Of a stretch of 64,000 nucleotides of DNA, positions 35,686 to 48,264 are shown piece by piece. The DNA comes from Lampris incognitus. Its lineage: Eukaryota > Chordata > Actinopteri > Lampriformes > Lampridae. The stretch covers positions 67,973,654-68,037,653 of the forward strand of contig NC_079216.1 of NCBI RefSeq assembly GCF_029633865.1, in the 5' to 3' direction. Position 1 is the first letter of the stretch. Every line of letters begins with the position of its first letter. The notes beneath the pieces are model-generated. The model was not told the DNA's origin. It saw only the letters and a list, made by a program, of their open reading frames with translations, and did not search any database. The position numbers were made by a program, and so were the translations under genes.

Positions 35686-36706
35686 TCATTTTTTAGATTT
35701 TTTGGGAACAACACTTTTGCAGAGGTTTGTGAGAGCGCCAAACACTATATCAAGTTCTTCCATCGTCCAATTACTCGTTCCACATGTATCCTTACATGAG
35801 ACAGTTGTCTCGATGAGTCCACCTCCTGTGCAGATTTGCTTTTTTCCTTTTGTGAAATGAGGAATACGAAGGGTGGCACCATAAACTGCAAGTTCATCTT
35901 GGATTAGAAATCCCCTATCTGCCAGAATCTCATCGTTATGTTCCAAAAGTTCCGAAAACCGGGATTCTTTTGTTATCTGCTTGTCAGAAACCCACCCACT
36001 CCATCCAAGGGACAGAAATGAAATTGCTCCAGCTGGAGTGATGCCAATCAAATATTTAATGGTGTTGGTGTGTTTATAATTTGACCATGTCTGGGCCCTG
36101 GCAGTCAGATTACTGGGTCTAGCAATGAAAACCTCTGTGCAATCTATTATGCACTGGCATCTTTTAAAGTCTTGCTTGAAGATTTTAGGCATGTTCTTTA
36201 TTATAGCTCCCTTACTTGGCCATTTAATGAGTGGCTTGAGGACTATGGCCATAGCAGGTATCCAGCTCTGACAAAGATTTGATAAGGTGGTTTTTGATAC
36301 CTTAAATCTATAGGCTAAATCAGTATTAGTTAGGCCCAGCCTTAATTTCATTAGCACAACCAATAGATGATCCTGTAGAGAGAGGTTTTGGCTAATTCTT
36401 CCTACACTGTCTTGTTATTTTTGCACACAGCCAGTCAAAGATAATGGAGGTAAGTCCTGTGAAAAAAATCAGTTGTCCCATGTTGAACTTAATAGTGGCA
36501 CAGGAAAACGTAGAGTTTTGCAGCTCCTCTTTAAGCTTCTCATTTTCAGCCTGTAGTTTTTCACACTCCTGCTGCAGGTTGACATAGTCCTCCTGAAGCT
36601 GAGGGTACCTCAGGTTCAGATCATCATATTCTGTCCTTGGGACTGGGACGTCCTCTTTAGCTTTAACAGAAAAGCCAACAGTTAGGATATGCCGGCACAA
36701 GCTCAC
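35686..36706 (-). pseudogene. DDE_4-type transposase (ISL2EU/Harbinger-like), frameshifted
   Basis: 36706-36392 encodes a coiled-coil-like stretch (NLQQECEKLQAENEKLKEEL) and a FNMGQLIFFTGL region. 36363-35686 continues with a helix-turn-helix-like VSKTTLSNLCQSW, then the catalytic blocks CIIDCTEVFIARPSNL (first Asp) and EILADRGFLIQDEL (second Asp). The third block, HVERVIGRWKNL with the catalytic Glu, is readable only in another frame (about 35790-35830), after a slip in an A-run near 35850. The transposase is therefore dead, but all three motifs survive. Confidence 0.75.
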
Positions 36707-37250
36707 AACAAATTGGTTGATTGCACAACAAAAATATATCCTTACCAGGACAGTGATCCATGCTGCTGACTTGTCCTGCAGTTTCAGAAGGAGTAGGCTG
36801 ATTGGGTGGAGTGTAGGTTATGATTTGCTTAATACCAACTTGAGATAAATCCTATCTTAGACATCCCTATCTTCACTTGAAACTTAAGACGGTCAATATT
36901 TGTAATACAGCCCCATTTTTTCAAAGACAGCAGCTGCAAGCTCCAAAGTGCACTGAATAGCATGAAATGAAAGAGGGGAAAAGTCCTTCTAAAACCATTA
37001 GGAAGTGTTAGGCCTAATTATTCTGACCTTTCCACCTTTGCCTCGGGGTTCTGACTTTGTGTTGTGTACTTAAACACAGAGGGCACAAAATCAGGATTCT
37101 GTGAGTCCAGTGATGCCCCACCTGTCAATAGCCAGACACACCACATTAGCCAGATAATACCGGCTAATGCTGCTTATCGGTTACTTGAGATATTAGTCTC
37201 CATCTAAACCAGGCATTCCAGCGAAACCAAAGAGTAGATAGATAACTTAC

Positions 37251-37456
37251 CTGATAGAAAATGGCCACTGCAAACGCCAGCATTTTGGATCGGGTCCTCA
37301 GTCCAGTTTTCATCAATACGTTTGATGGCTTGCAGCCACAGGGAGGCGCCTCCGGTTGCTCTGAAATGGCCGTGATCCCGTCGGAATTGGGTAAAAGTTC
37401 AGTCCGCTGTTGGCAGAGTAGCAATTCGTACAGCCAAACACACAACAACCGCACAT
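37251..37456 (-). pseudogene. THAP zinc-finger exon of the ISL2EU-like element
   Basis: From ATG at 37456 it reads MCGCCVFGCTNCYSANSG, then LNFYPIP. After a frameshift it continues WLQAIKRIDENWTEDPIQNA and GVCSGHFLS, ending at a GTAAGT donor (37245-37250). The CxxC pair, the FYPIP box, the tryptophan and CSGHF make up the C2CH THAP pattern, a DNA-binding finger that recognises transposon ends. The shift in the GGCGCC region around 37345 breaks it. A further small exon with donor near 36745 probably joins it to the transposase body. Confidence 0.7.
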
Positions 37457-37829
37457 TTTGATGCTGGTTATACTTCTGTATAAACTTTTGTCATCTCCTC
37501 TTCCTCGTCTGAATCCGTGAATGAATGGGAGACTTGGGGGTAGCTTTCACTTCCGTTGCCTAAATGCGCACGCATACTTTTGATGATGTAGGCTGTAAAA
37601 GGATCTATGGGTTGGAAGACTTGTTGAGATAGTAGGTCGTGAACCCTCTCTGCTAGATCGCCCCCACTGGTCCAAAGCTGTATTACAATATTGTATAGTT
37701 CTGTTGAGTGATGCACAGATTGACTCAACGTTTACAACCATGAGGAATGCATCCGCAACTTGCTCATGGCAGGCATTTGTCTGAAGCAAGAGGTTATTTG
37801 TCAAACAGCATATTCAAAACAGCGTATTT

Positions 37830-38170
37830 ACAAATGTCTGGAAAATGGACTGTCCAAGAAATAAAAGACCTACTTTCTGTCAGCAGAGGATGAAATCAAA
37901 AGGCAACTGTGTGACAGCCTCCGGTTATATGGAAACTCAAGAATACCGAGATGATAAATGATTAACTGGACAAATTAAAAAAACTAACATTAGAGTCACA
38001 GATGTGGTAGTTTACCGTATAAAAGGCATCTTAGACAAGCAGGGAACAGAACAAGGTTATGTCATGTGTGAACAAACGCCATCTGAAAATCTTACAGGCA
38101 GAAACTGAAGCTGTGAACAGAGAATCGCCAACAGTGCCAGAAAAGTCGTTCTAACCTTGAGCATAGCCAA
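37830..38170 (+). pseudogene. Possible Myb/SANT-like transposon protein remnant
   Basis: ATG at about 37835 opens MSGKWTVQEIKDLLSVSA, then EDEIKRQLCD, a tryptophan-containing Myb/SANT-like start of the kind encoded by Harbinger-type elements. Stops appear within about 40 codons. It may belong to a second, older element next to the ISL2EU-like one. Confidence 0.35.
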
Positions 38171-38597
38171 ACATTCTTTTTATTTTTTTTGGGGGGGGGG
38201 GGTCGTGTCCAAAATATCAATCTGTCCCATCCAATATACAGTATAAAATATGCTGAAAATGTTTTCCTTCTATGAACCCTGTCAACGGGTCTGTCTCTTG
38301 TTATTTCCTATTTATTTTCAATTTATTTCCATTTGTTAAGGAAAACAAGTGTGCGACGCCCCCCCCAATTGTACACTTGGTTGTGCCCATCTAGCACACA
38401 CAACTCGGTTTGTCCGATTTAGCATGTTGTTGTTGCTATTAATGTTTTCTAAAAAAGCTCAGAATCAGATCTTCTAACGTTCTAATCCACCTCACGTCGT
38501 TCGTTCTGTGCTATGATGACAATCTGAACCAGTGGAGGTGAACAAATGAAGTAACATTACATGTGTGTTGTTCGTCCGTCGCAGCGACGAGGACCAT

Positions 38598-41500
38598 CTA
38601 GTCATCCTGTAGGGGCCGAATTCTGTGGGTGCGAAGATGGCTGGTTAGTCCAATCTGCGCCCTGAATGTTCTTTGGCAGTGTGGGCATGGGATAGTGGGA
38701 GTAGCTGGAGGGTTGCTGGAACGGTCTTTCCTGGCCTGCCTGCGGCTCTCTGCTGCAGCAGTACTGGCAGCCTCATATGCGTTTGCACCATTTCGGACAG
38801 CTGCACGCCACTCTCCTCTGTTCAGAGCTTTCTGTTCCCACGTATCGTAGTTGATGGTGAAGGCCTTTAACGAAACCTTCAAGGTGTCTTTGAAACGCTT
38901 GTTTGACCGCCATGGGAGCGTTTGCCTTGCTTGAATTCACCATATAACAGTTTCTTTGGGAGCCGGTGGTCTGGCATGCGAACTACGTGGCCCACCCAAC
39001 GAAGCTGTGATTGCATGAGGATGGTGTGTATACTCGGTAGTCTTGAGCGACTAAGGACCTCTGTGTCAGGGATCTTGTCATCCCACTTTATGCCAAGAAG
39101 TTTTCTGAGGCATGTGGTGTGAAAGTGGTTTAGTGTTTTTGCATGGCGTTTGTAAACTGTCCATGTGTCGCAGCCGTAAAGCAGTGCAGTGAGAAATATG
39201 GCCCGATACACTTTAATTTTGGTCTCCTGGGTGATGCCTCTCCTGTTCCACACATTCTTGTGGAGTCTGCCAAAAGCAGTACTTGCTTTAGAAAGCTGTG
39301 CGGTTATCTCTTTATCGGTGGTGACATATCTGGAGAGAGCTGCCCAGGTAAGTGAATTTGTCAGCCGCATTTAATCGATGCCCATTTATGGTGATGTTGG
39401 GTACATTGTATCGCTTTGCCTGGAGCTGGCTGATGAAGTACTTCAGTCTTTTTTATGTTGATGGTGAGGCCAAAGTTGTTGCAAGCCTCTGGGAACTTAT
39501 TGATACTTTGTTGCATGTTGGCTTCAGATGTAGCGTTGAGGGCGCAGTCATCGGCAAACAGAAGATCGTTGATGGTTGCTGTTTTAACTAAGGTTTTTGC
39601 TTTAAGCCGCTGAAGGTTGAAGAGAGAGCCATCAAAACGGTAATTGACAGCAATGCCAGCGTCCCCCTCCCTGAAGGCATCTGACAGCATGGCTGAGAAC
39701 ATAAGGCTGAACAGGGTTGGGGAAAGGACACAGCCTTGCTTTACTCCGTTAGAGACAGGGAACGGCTCAGATGCAACTCTGTTGTCTTGGACTCTGGCTA
39801 CCATGCCATCATGTTGTTGTCGTACAATGGTGATGAACTTTTTTGGACATCCGTATTTTGCCATGATTCTCCAAATGCCGTCTCTGTAGACAATATCAAA
39901 GGCTTTGGTCAGATTGACAAAAGTGGAGTACAGGTCAACATTTTGTTCCTGGCATTTTTTTTTAAGCTGGCGGGCAGCAAACACCATGTCTATGGTCCCG
40001 CATTCTTTCCAGAATCCACATTGACTCAGTTAGAAGTCCTCTCTCGAGGTGTGTGCTGAGGCGATTTAATAAAACTCTTGCAAGCAGCTTGCCTGCAATG
40101 GACAGCAGGGAAATTCCATGGTGGTTATCACGATTGGTGATTTCCCTTGCGCTTATAGAGATGGATAATTGAGGCATCTTTAAAGTCCTGAGGTACTGTC
40201 TCAGTTTGCCATATGAGATGAAACAACTGCTGAAGTTTCTTAGCAATCACAGGCCCTCCTTCTTTATAAATTTCAGCTTGGATGGAGTCTGAGCCAGGCG
40301 CTTTTCCGCTTGACAACTGTGCGATTGCCTTAAGCGTCTCCTCCATTGTTGGAAGGGTGCTCAGCGTCTCATCAGATGGAATTTGGGGTAGTCGATCGAT
40401 GCCTTCATAGTTGATGGTAGAAGGGCGATTCAAAACATTGCTGAAGTGTTCAGCCCATCTTTCAAGAACCTCCCCTTTATCTGTGATTAGTGTTGTCCCA
40501 TCTGCGCTTAGGAGCGGGGATTAGCCAGCGATGGTAGGACCGTAGACTTCTTTCAGGCCATTGTAGAAGTTTTTCATGTCATTTCTGTCTGCAAAGCCCT
40601 GTATCTCATCAGCTTTGTTGCTCAGCCATGAATCCTGCATTTGGCGTAATTTTCTTTGGATAGAGCTCCGGATGTTCCTAAGTGCATCTGTCTTGGCCGT
40701 TGACTGGGGGGTCTTCAATATGAAGTTTGTGGGCACAGCGTTTCTCTTCTTACAGCTGGTTTATCTCGGTGCAGTTTTCATCAAACCAGTCTTTGTGATT
40801 CCTTGTGGAGAGGCCTAGACACTCCAAGGCTGTGTTATACACTGTGTCACGAAGTGCGGTCCAAGCAGCCTCCACATTCTGGCTATCCAGCACAGTAACC
40901 TCCAGTCGTTCCTCCAGAGTGTCTGTAAAGGACTTCTTGATGTCATTATTCTTTAGATTACTGACATTTAGACGTTTTTGTACTTTCATGCCTTGTGGGC
41001 GTCTCTTGGGCTGGATGTTGAGATTGACTTTAGAAACAATGAGGTGGTGATCCGTCCAGCACTCTGCCCCACACATAACCTTTGTAACTCTTATGTCCTG
41101 CCGGTCTCTTTTCCTGACAATGACATAGTCAATCAGGTGCCAGTGTTTGGACCTCGGGTGCATCCAGGACGTTCTGTTGCGGATGGGGAGCTGAAATACT
41201 GTGTTTGTGATCAGAAGCCCATGTTCTGCGCAGGTCTGAAGAAGTAGCAATCCATTGCTGTTGCAGCTTCCAACTCCGTGCTTTCCGATCACGCCTTCCC
41301 AGGAGATGCTGTCTGTGCCAACTCTTGCATTAAAATCACCAAGAATGATGAGTTTTTCAGCGCTGGGAATGTCGGCAATGACAGTATTCATGTCTTCATA
41401 AAATTTATCCTTGATCTCATCCGAGTTGGTCATCGTAGGGTGCATAGGTGCTGACAATGGTGACAATTTTCTTTCACTGAGAAAGGGGGAGTCTCAGCAT

Positions 41501-41800
41501 CATTAGGCAATCATTCACACCTTTTGGAGGCGTGACCAGTTTGCTTACGAGAGTTGACTTGACTGCGAAGCCAACTCCAGCTTCATGTTTCTCCTCAGGT
41601 CCGCACCCACTCCAGAAGAAAGTGTAGTCTGCGCTTCTTTCACGAATTTCACCCTGTCCTACCAGCCTGGTCTCAGTCAAGGCGGCAATGTCAATGTTGT
41701 ACCTGTTTAGTTCATTTGCAATAAGTGCTCTGTGTCTCTTGGGTCTTTCTGCATTTTCACTGTCAAGAAGACTGCGAATGTTCCATGTGGCAATTTTCAA
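38598..41800 (-). mobile_element. APE-type LINE, nearly full length
   Basis: 3.2 kb of minus-strand non-LTR retrotransposon coding in the right order: N-terminal APE endonuclease, reverse transcriptase, a conserved post-RT region, and a C-terminal C2H2 finger. The layout (MKIATWNIRSLLD start, RWVGHVVRMPDHRLPK block, closing zinc finger) resembles I-group/Nimb-like LINEs that databases often mislabel as craniofacial development protein 2-like; that placement is from memory. It is broken by several frameshifts. Related fragments are at 0.1-0.4 kb and 31.9-32.3 kb. Confidence 0.88.
38598..41800 (-). pseudogene. LINE ORF2-like polyprotein pseudogene
   Basis: Blocks from the 5' end: 41800-41474 endonuclease start (MKIATWNIRSLL, IAALTETRLVGQGE, EAGVGFAVKS). 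41466-40750 gives LIILGDFNARVG, HLIDYVIVRKRDR and WTDHHLIVSK with the catalytic Asp/Asn and His. 40433-40128 has KAPGSDSIQAEIYKEGG, an RT fingers motif. 39987-39361 has TFVNLTKAFDI, SNGVKQGCVLSPTLF and the catalytic LLFADDCAL. 39370-38879 has LLYGCDTWTVYKRH. 38882-38598 ends with CPHCQRTFRAQIGLTSHLRT, a C2H2 finger. At least five frame changes separate these blocks. Confidence 0.88.
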
Positions 41801-42250
41801 AGGTGTTGTTTTTGTCTTTTTTCTGTTGTTTCGACTGCAAAAATAGGGCCCCCTCCGACCGCAGTTTGCCGAATGGGGTGACGTGGAGCAGGCAATTTTT
41901 AGGTCACCTTTTCTAGACCCTTCCTCATGCCAGGGAGGTCAGCAGTGTGGTCCTAAAGAGGGCTGCTCAGTTGCTCAGAGGGCTGCCGAACTCCACTTCT
42001 GCTCCTTTCAGTGAAGAACGACCATTTGGTCTAAGCCGCCTGTGTGCAGGTTTGTGGCTATGACTGCCAGTGTACCCACACCTGTCGCTTCGTCACGCCC
42101 CTACCGCCACAGGACTTTGAGAATAAAAATGGGGTGATGGATGGATGACTGATGACTTGCGCAATGATTTTGTTTAAAGTGGGGAAGAGTTTCGCATCAC
42201 CAACCCCACTCTCTCGTCGGAGACCACCTTCTACCAGTGGCAAGACTAAG
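41801..42250 (-). other. Probable 5' untranslated region of the LINE
   Basis: Non-coding sequence directly upstream of the endonuclease start and in continuity with it. The border is not defined; the family B-like ATGGATGGATGA text near 42136 may mark it. Inference only. Confidence 0.35.
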
Positions 42251-42796
42251 CAAGATGACTGGCAATGGAGACGGATGCAGATTTTTCCTCGGGGTTTCTT
42301 CCCAAAGCCTATCCCGGAGACGAGTACACCCGCAAGGCAGCGGAGGTCTTAAATCAGTTTTTTCCTTCTCCTAGATGAATTGCCTGACAAGGCCAACGAG
42401 CTTCATCTGCCCGGGTTTGAAATCCGAGTTGTATTAACATTAGTAACATTACATAAAAAGCGGAGAAAGCATGACCGGTGTCGTGCCAGGTTACGTACAC
42501 CCTGAAAGGAAGTGTACCCCTGGCTGCTCTGAGGGTCATAGCGTCAAAAGTAGAGGTATAACCTGGGTGTGTGTGTGTGTGTGTGTGTTAGCTTAAAAAT
42601 GTGGGGGTGAAGACACCCATAAAGTGTAGAGAGAGACGTTTCTGTGGGGCTCTGTTAGCAAATGGCTTTTAGATCCTACAATTTGAAACAAACATGCAAG
42701 TTAAACATCAGAAGTCTTAAGCGTTTTCTGCTGAATTGAAAGTTACAAGGGTCACAGCAATCTGACCTCGACTTTTGATGCCATCGCCCTTGGGAC
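42251..42796. other. Intronic stretch
   Basis: A GT run lies at about 42569-42588. No gene or named repeat otherwise. Confidence 0.35.
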
Positions 42797-42929
42797 GGCC
42801 CTGTGATGGCGTGGCGGCCTGTCCAGGGTGTCTCCCCGCCAGCCACCCAATGACTGCTGGTATAGGCTCCAGCATCCCCACAACCCTGAGAGCAGGATAA
42901 GCGGTTTGGATAATGGATGGATGGATGGA
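42797..42929 (+). mobile_element. Family B SINE 3' module
   Basis: GGCCCTGTGATGGCGTGGCG, GCCTGTCCAGGGTGTCTCCC, CCAATGACTGCTGGTATAGG and GGATAAGCGGTTTGGATAAT, ending in (ATGG)n. It is the most complete copy of this module in the window, without a tRNA-like head. Confidence 0.7.
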
Positions 42930-43456
42930 CCCTTGGGGTGGCCAGGGGTACATTTCCAATCATAGGGGGTACACTTCTTATCAGAGGGTAACTTCTGATG
43001 GCGCTAGCGTCCAAAGCAGGCTTCACACTTGGTACTGCTAGATTTAACAAGAAACGCTGATTGTTTTGGTGTATGTACACTACCGTTCAAAAGTTTGGGA
43101 TCACCCAAACAATTTTGTGTTTTCCATGAAAAGTCACACTTATTCACCACCATATGTTGTGAAATGAATAGAAAATAGAGTCAAGACATTGACAAGGTTA
43201 GAAATAATGATTTGTATTTGAAATAAGATTTTTTTTACATCAAACTTTGCTTTCGTCAAAGAATCCTCCATTTGCAGCAATTACAGCATTGCAGACCTTT
43301 GGCATTCTAGCTGTTAATTTGTTGAGGTAATCTGGAGAAATTGCACCCCACGCTTCCAGAAGCAGCTCCCACAAGTTGGATTGGTTGGATGGGCACTTCT
43401 TTGAGCAGATTGAGTTTCTGGAGCATCACATTTGTGGGGTCAATTAAACGCTCAAA

Positions 43457-43744
43457 ATGGCCAGAAAAAGAGAACTTTCATCTGAAACTCGACAGTCTAT
43501 TCTTGTTCTTAGAAATGAAGGCTATTCCATGCGAGAAATTGCTAAGAAATTGAAGATTTCCTACACCGGTGTGTACTACTCCCTTCAGAGGACAGCACAA
43601 ACAGGCTCTAACCAGAGTAGAAAAAGAAGTGGGAGGCCGCGTTGCACAACTGAGCAAGAAGATAAGTACATTAGAGTCTCTAGTTTGAGAAACAGACGCC
43701 TCACAGGTCCCCAACTGGCATCTTCATTAAATAGTACCTGTTAG
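43457..43744 (+). pseudogene. Tc1 transposase N-terminal half (left arm and loop)
   Basis: 95 codons from the ATG at 43457: a paired-like helix-turn-helix (ETRQSILVLRNEGYSMREI, then AKKLKISYTGVYYSLQRT), a basic RKRSGRPR AT-hook-like link and the start of the second helix-turn-helix (NRRLTGPQLASSLN). The DDE core is absent because the frame ends at the arm junction. If expressed it could at most bind Tc1 ends, possibly interfering with a full transposase; that is inference. Confidence 0.8.
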
Positions 43745-43895
43745 AGCCTGTTTGTGCTGTCCTCTGAAGGGAGTAGTACACACCGGTGTAGGAAATCTTC
43801 AATTTCTTAGCAATTTCTCGCATGGAATAGCCTTCATTTCTAAGAACAAGAATAGACTGTCGAGTTTCAGATGAAAGTTCTCTTTTTCTGGCCAT
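43701..43895 (-). pseudogene. Tc1 transposase N-terminal part (right arm, mirror copy)
   Basis: Mirror of the left-arm frame, with its ATG at 43895, the same distance (381 bp) from its end as in the left arm. It leaves the arm at residue 52 and ends after 12 unrelated codons in the loop. It is the orientation transcribed with magi2. Confidence 0.85.
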
Positions 43896-44731
43896 TTTGA
43901 GCGTTTAATTGACCCCACAAATGTGATGCTCCAGAAACTCAATCTGCTCAAAGAAGTGCCCATCCAACCAATCCAACTTGTGGGAGCTGCTTCTGGAAGC
44001 GTGGGGTGCAATTTCTCCAGATTACCTCAACAAATTAACAGCTAGAATGCCAAAGGTCTGCAATGCTGTAATTGCTGCAAATGGAGGATTCTTTGACGAA
44101 AGCAAAGTTTAATGTAAAAAAAATCTTATTTCAAATACAAATCATTATTTCTAACCTTGTCAATGTCTTGACTCTATTTTCTATTCATTTCACAACATAT
44201 GGTGGTGAATAAGTGTGACTTTTCATGGAAAACACGAAATTGTTTGGGTGATCCCAAACTTTTGAACGGTAGTGTATGATATGTGTATGTTCGATTCGGT
44301 AAATGGTGAAAAACAAGCGTGAGTTTTGACCAGGGGCACACTTCTATCATGTGACACTTACCTTGGCAGCACACTTGTGGACACCGGCAGCGACACATAC
44401 AAGGTTTATTCAGACAGTAAGTAACTAGATACCTAAACAGGTAATGTTAGCTTAGTAGATATGGCAACAGCTATATCTTTCAGGGATGAGGATGTGCACA
44501 TTATTGATAGGGAGGAACTCTGGTTTGAACAGGGAGTCAGAGGCCATCTATGTTAAGAAGGAACAACCATCCCTAAACGGGGGGGGGGGGGTACATCTGT
44601 CACCATCTTAAAATGCTGTGATTGCAACTATTCCCCAATCCTCTGTGAATAGTACACATGGCCACTGAAACTCTAGTTAATGGTCACACCATATTTGCAT
44701 ATGAAACTGATTGTTGGTTTCAGTCGTTATG

Positions 44732-44910
44732 CCACTGTATTGTTTATAAGGGTGGGGTACCTGCAGTCACTGTATTGTTTATAAGGGTGGGGTACCTGCA
44801 GCCACGTTATTGTTTATAAGGGTGGGGACACCTGCAGTCACTGTATTGTTTATAAGGGTGGGGATACCTGCAGCCACGTTATTGTTTATAAGGGTGGGGT
44901 ACCTGCAGTC
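44732..44910. repeat. 35-bp tandem repeat, five copies
   Basis: Five units of TATTGTTTATAAGGGTGGGG plus (T/A)ACCTGCAG(T/C)CAC. An adjacent repeat end (CTGAAGAGGTCACTTAGATG) is probably part of the same dispersed family. Confidence 0.9.
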
Positions 44911-44999
44911 AGTTGGGACTGAAGAGGTCACTTAGATGATGTTGAAACATTTCTCCTACTAAACGTTGTGTCCAGAGGACCTGATTCACCTTCCTGTGA

Positions 45000-45962
45000 G
45001 ACAATAGCTAACATTTCAGGTAACTCTTACTACTACTACTGCTAGCTTACTAGTATAAACTGTTCTGTAAACACTTACTATATAGCTAGCTAACCAGCAT
45101 GATACCATTAAAGCAAACAAAACTAGCAACACAAGCAGAATATTCAGTGTATCAAATTAAAATGACCATCGAGGTCAGTCAGTGTTCCTCTGGTACAGTA
45201 TGGTATGTGGTCACAGTGCAGGCAGCACAGAGCCAGGCAGAGGGAGGGGCTAAACGCAGTGGCCAGACAGGGCCATGCTCTGGAGATACAGACGATGAGG
45301 TGAAAAATTGGAATGTGAGACTAAACAGCGTGATAACATTAGTTTTAACCTAGGTCTACATGTCAGCAGTAACGAAACTAGTAATAAAAGCAGAATATTC
45401 AAATTAAAACGATCATCAAAGTCAGTCTTTGTTGCTCTGCTAAAATAATGACATCTGGTCACAATGCAAGTCCTCAAAACTATGTGCTAAATGTGTAATT
45501 TTTCATACGATAAATATCATAGAATTGTGGGGAATCCACTTCAAAAAAAAAAGTTCTATACCATGTCTGTATCGTGGTTCGGCCCTTGATTCTGACAGTA
45601 CTTCATGTTACAGAACTGGTGAGGTTCAGGTGGATGGCAGGCAGGTTGAGGAAGAGAGAAAATTGTATCCTTAGATCAGGCTACTTCACCTATCCTGACA
45701 ATTCTTCTATATCACTAGTTCCATTTTAAAGAGCTGATGACAGTAGGGAAAGACCAATGACTGTCCAACACTAGGCTTCTTCAAGGATTTTCTGCTTGCA
45801 ACCATCTGAACCAATCTGAACAGATCCACGCTGTAAAAAAAAAATGATGTGACCTGATCCACATGGATCAGATGGATAAAACGACGACTTATTAATGGAG
45901 AAAAATGGCAGATTTAAGCTTTATGGGTTTGCAATGTTATGCATATTATTGTTATATTCACC
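45000..45962. other. Intronic stretch
   Basis: Unique sequence. Two segments, about 45110-45180 and 45365-45430, are diverged direct repeats (both with AGCAGAATATTCA and GTCAGTC). No exon visible. Confidence 0.35.
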
Positions 45963-46045
45963 GTGTCCCTGAGCAAGACCCTGAACTCCTCAATGCTCCC
46001 AATGAGCAATTGTTATTTGCATACCTTGCATAGTTTACATGCCAT

Positions 46046-46093
<48 letters not shown>

Positions 46094-46158
46094 TAATTGT
46101 AAAACACTTTGAGTGGCTGTTACAGCAAGAAAAGCGCTATATAAAATGCAACTTGGTT
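45963..46158 (+). mobile_element. L2-like repeat 3' end with internal (GT)n
   Basis: GAGCAAGACCCTGAACTCCT, a GT repeat at 46047-46090, then AAAACACTTTGAGTGGCTGT and AAAAGCGCTATATAAA. This order is typical of the 3' ends of L2-related elements and their SINEs in fish. Confidence 0.5.
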
Positions 46159-47527
<1,369 letters not shown>

Positions 47528-47554
47528 TTAAAAAAACAATTTCATTTAACAACC

Positions 47555-47966
47555 TTTTTTGGGGGGAATTTTGCCCCCTTTTTTCTCCCCAGTTGTATCC
47601 AGCCAATTACCCCACTCTTCTGAGCCATCCCGGTCTCCTGCAGACTACCACATGCCTCCTCCCATACATGTGGAGTCACCAGCCAGTTCTTTTCACCTGA
47701 CAGTGAGGAGTTTCACCAGGGGGACGTAGCACATGGGAGGATCATGCTATTCCCCCACAGTTCCCCCTCCCCCAGGTGCCCCGACCGACCAGAGGGGGCG
47801 CTAGTGCAGCGACCAGGACACACCCACATCTAGCTTCCTACACGCAGACACGGCCACTTGTGTCTGTACGGACACCCAACCAAAACGGAGGTAAGACGGG
47901 GATTCGAACTGGCGATCCCCATGTTGGTAGGCAACAGAATAGACCGCCACGCCACCCGGATGCCCC
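47555..47966 (-). mobile_element. tRNA-derived SINE, family A, copy 8
   Basis: Minus-strand copy with the duplication ACAACCT at 47548-47554 and 47967-47973. A short body deletion (after GTCCCGGTCTC in antisense) is present. Its 3' end lies about 65 bp upstream of the magi2 exon acceptor, in the gene's orientation. Confidence 0.85.
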
Positions 47967-48070
47967 ACAACCTCTTTTCATATATATTCAACTAGTGTCA
48001 TACGGCATTTCTATCATTTCCATACATCACTGACTCCCAATCTTAAATAGAGCAAGGTTCTTGTGAAAAT

Positions 48071-48145
<75 letters not shown>
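48071..48145. repeat. (CA)n microsatellite
   Basis: About 37 CA units. Confidence 0.97.
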
Positions 48146-48147
<2 letters not shown>

Positions 48148-48264
48148 TTATGGCAGCTGTGAACACCAGTGGTCCCCTCGGGGTTTAATGTGCAGTGTCA
48201 GCACATTAGGTGTTGAGAGTGACAAATGCCTACAGAGGACAGAGGTTCCTCATCTGTCTCTAGC

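Larger units (their letters stand above)
34780..37700. mobile_element. ISL2EU-like DNA transposon (THAP, DDE_4 and YqaJ-associated genes)
   Basis: About 2.9 kb with convergent genes: a plus-strand gene at the left end and a multi-exon minus-strand transposase from the right. Inverted repeats inside the ends share CGCGCATTTAGGCAACGGAA (34867-34886) with its near-match at 37552-37573, plus CCTTTTACAG and CACGACCT in inverted order. This gene pair (a THAP/DDE transposase and a YqaJ-type nuclease partner) is the known layout of ISL2EU elements in animals. Both genes are broken here. Outer borders are approximate. Confidence 0.65.
43076..44276. mobile_element. Palindromic Tc1-derived element (537-bp arms)
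   Basis: Two arms of equal length, 43076-43612 and 43740-44276, are inverted copies. On reading them base by base I found only two mismatches. The loop is 127 bp. Each arm begins TACACTACCGTTCAAAAGTT, a Tc1-family end, and runs through the 5' untranslated region into the first 50 or so codons of the transposase. The loop continues the left arm's reading frame for about 40 codons. So the 5' half of a Tc1 element was copied inverted onto itself, replacing the catalytic half. TA lies at both borders. Confidence 0.93.
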
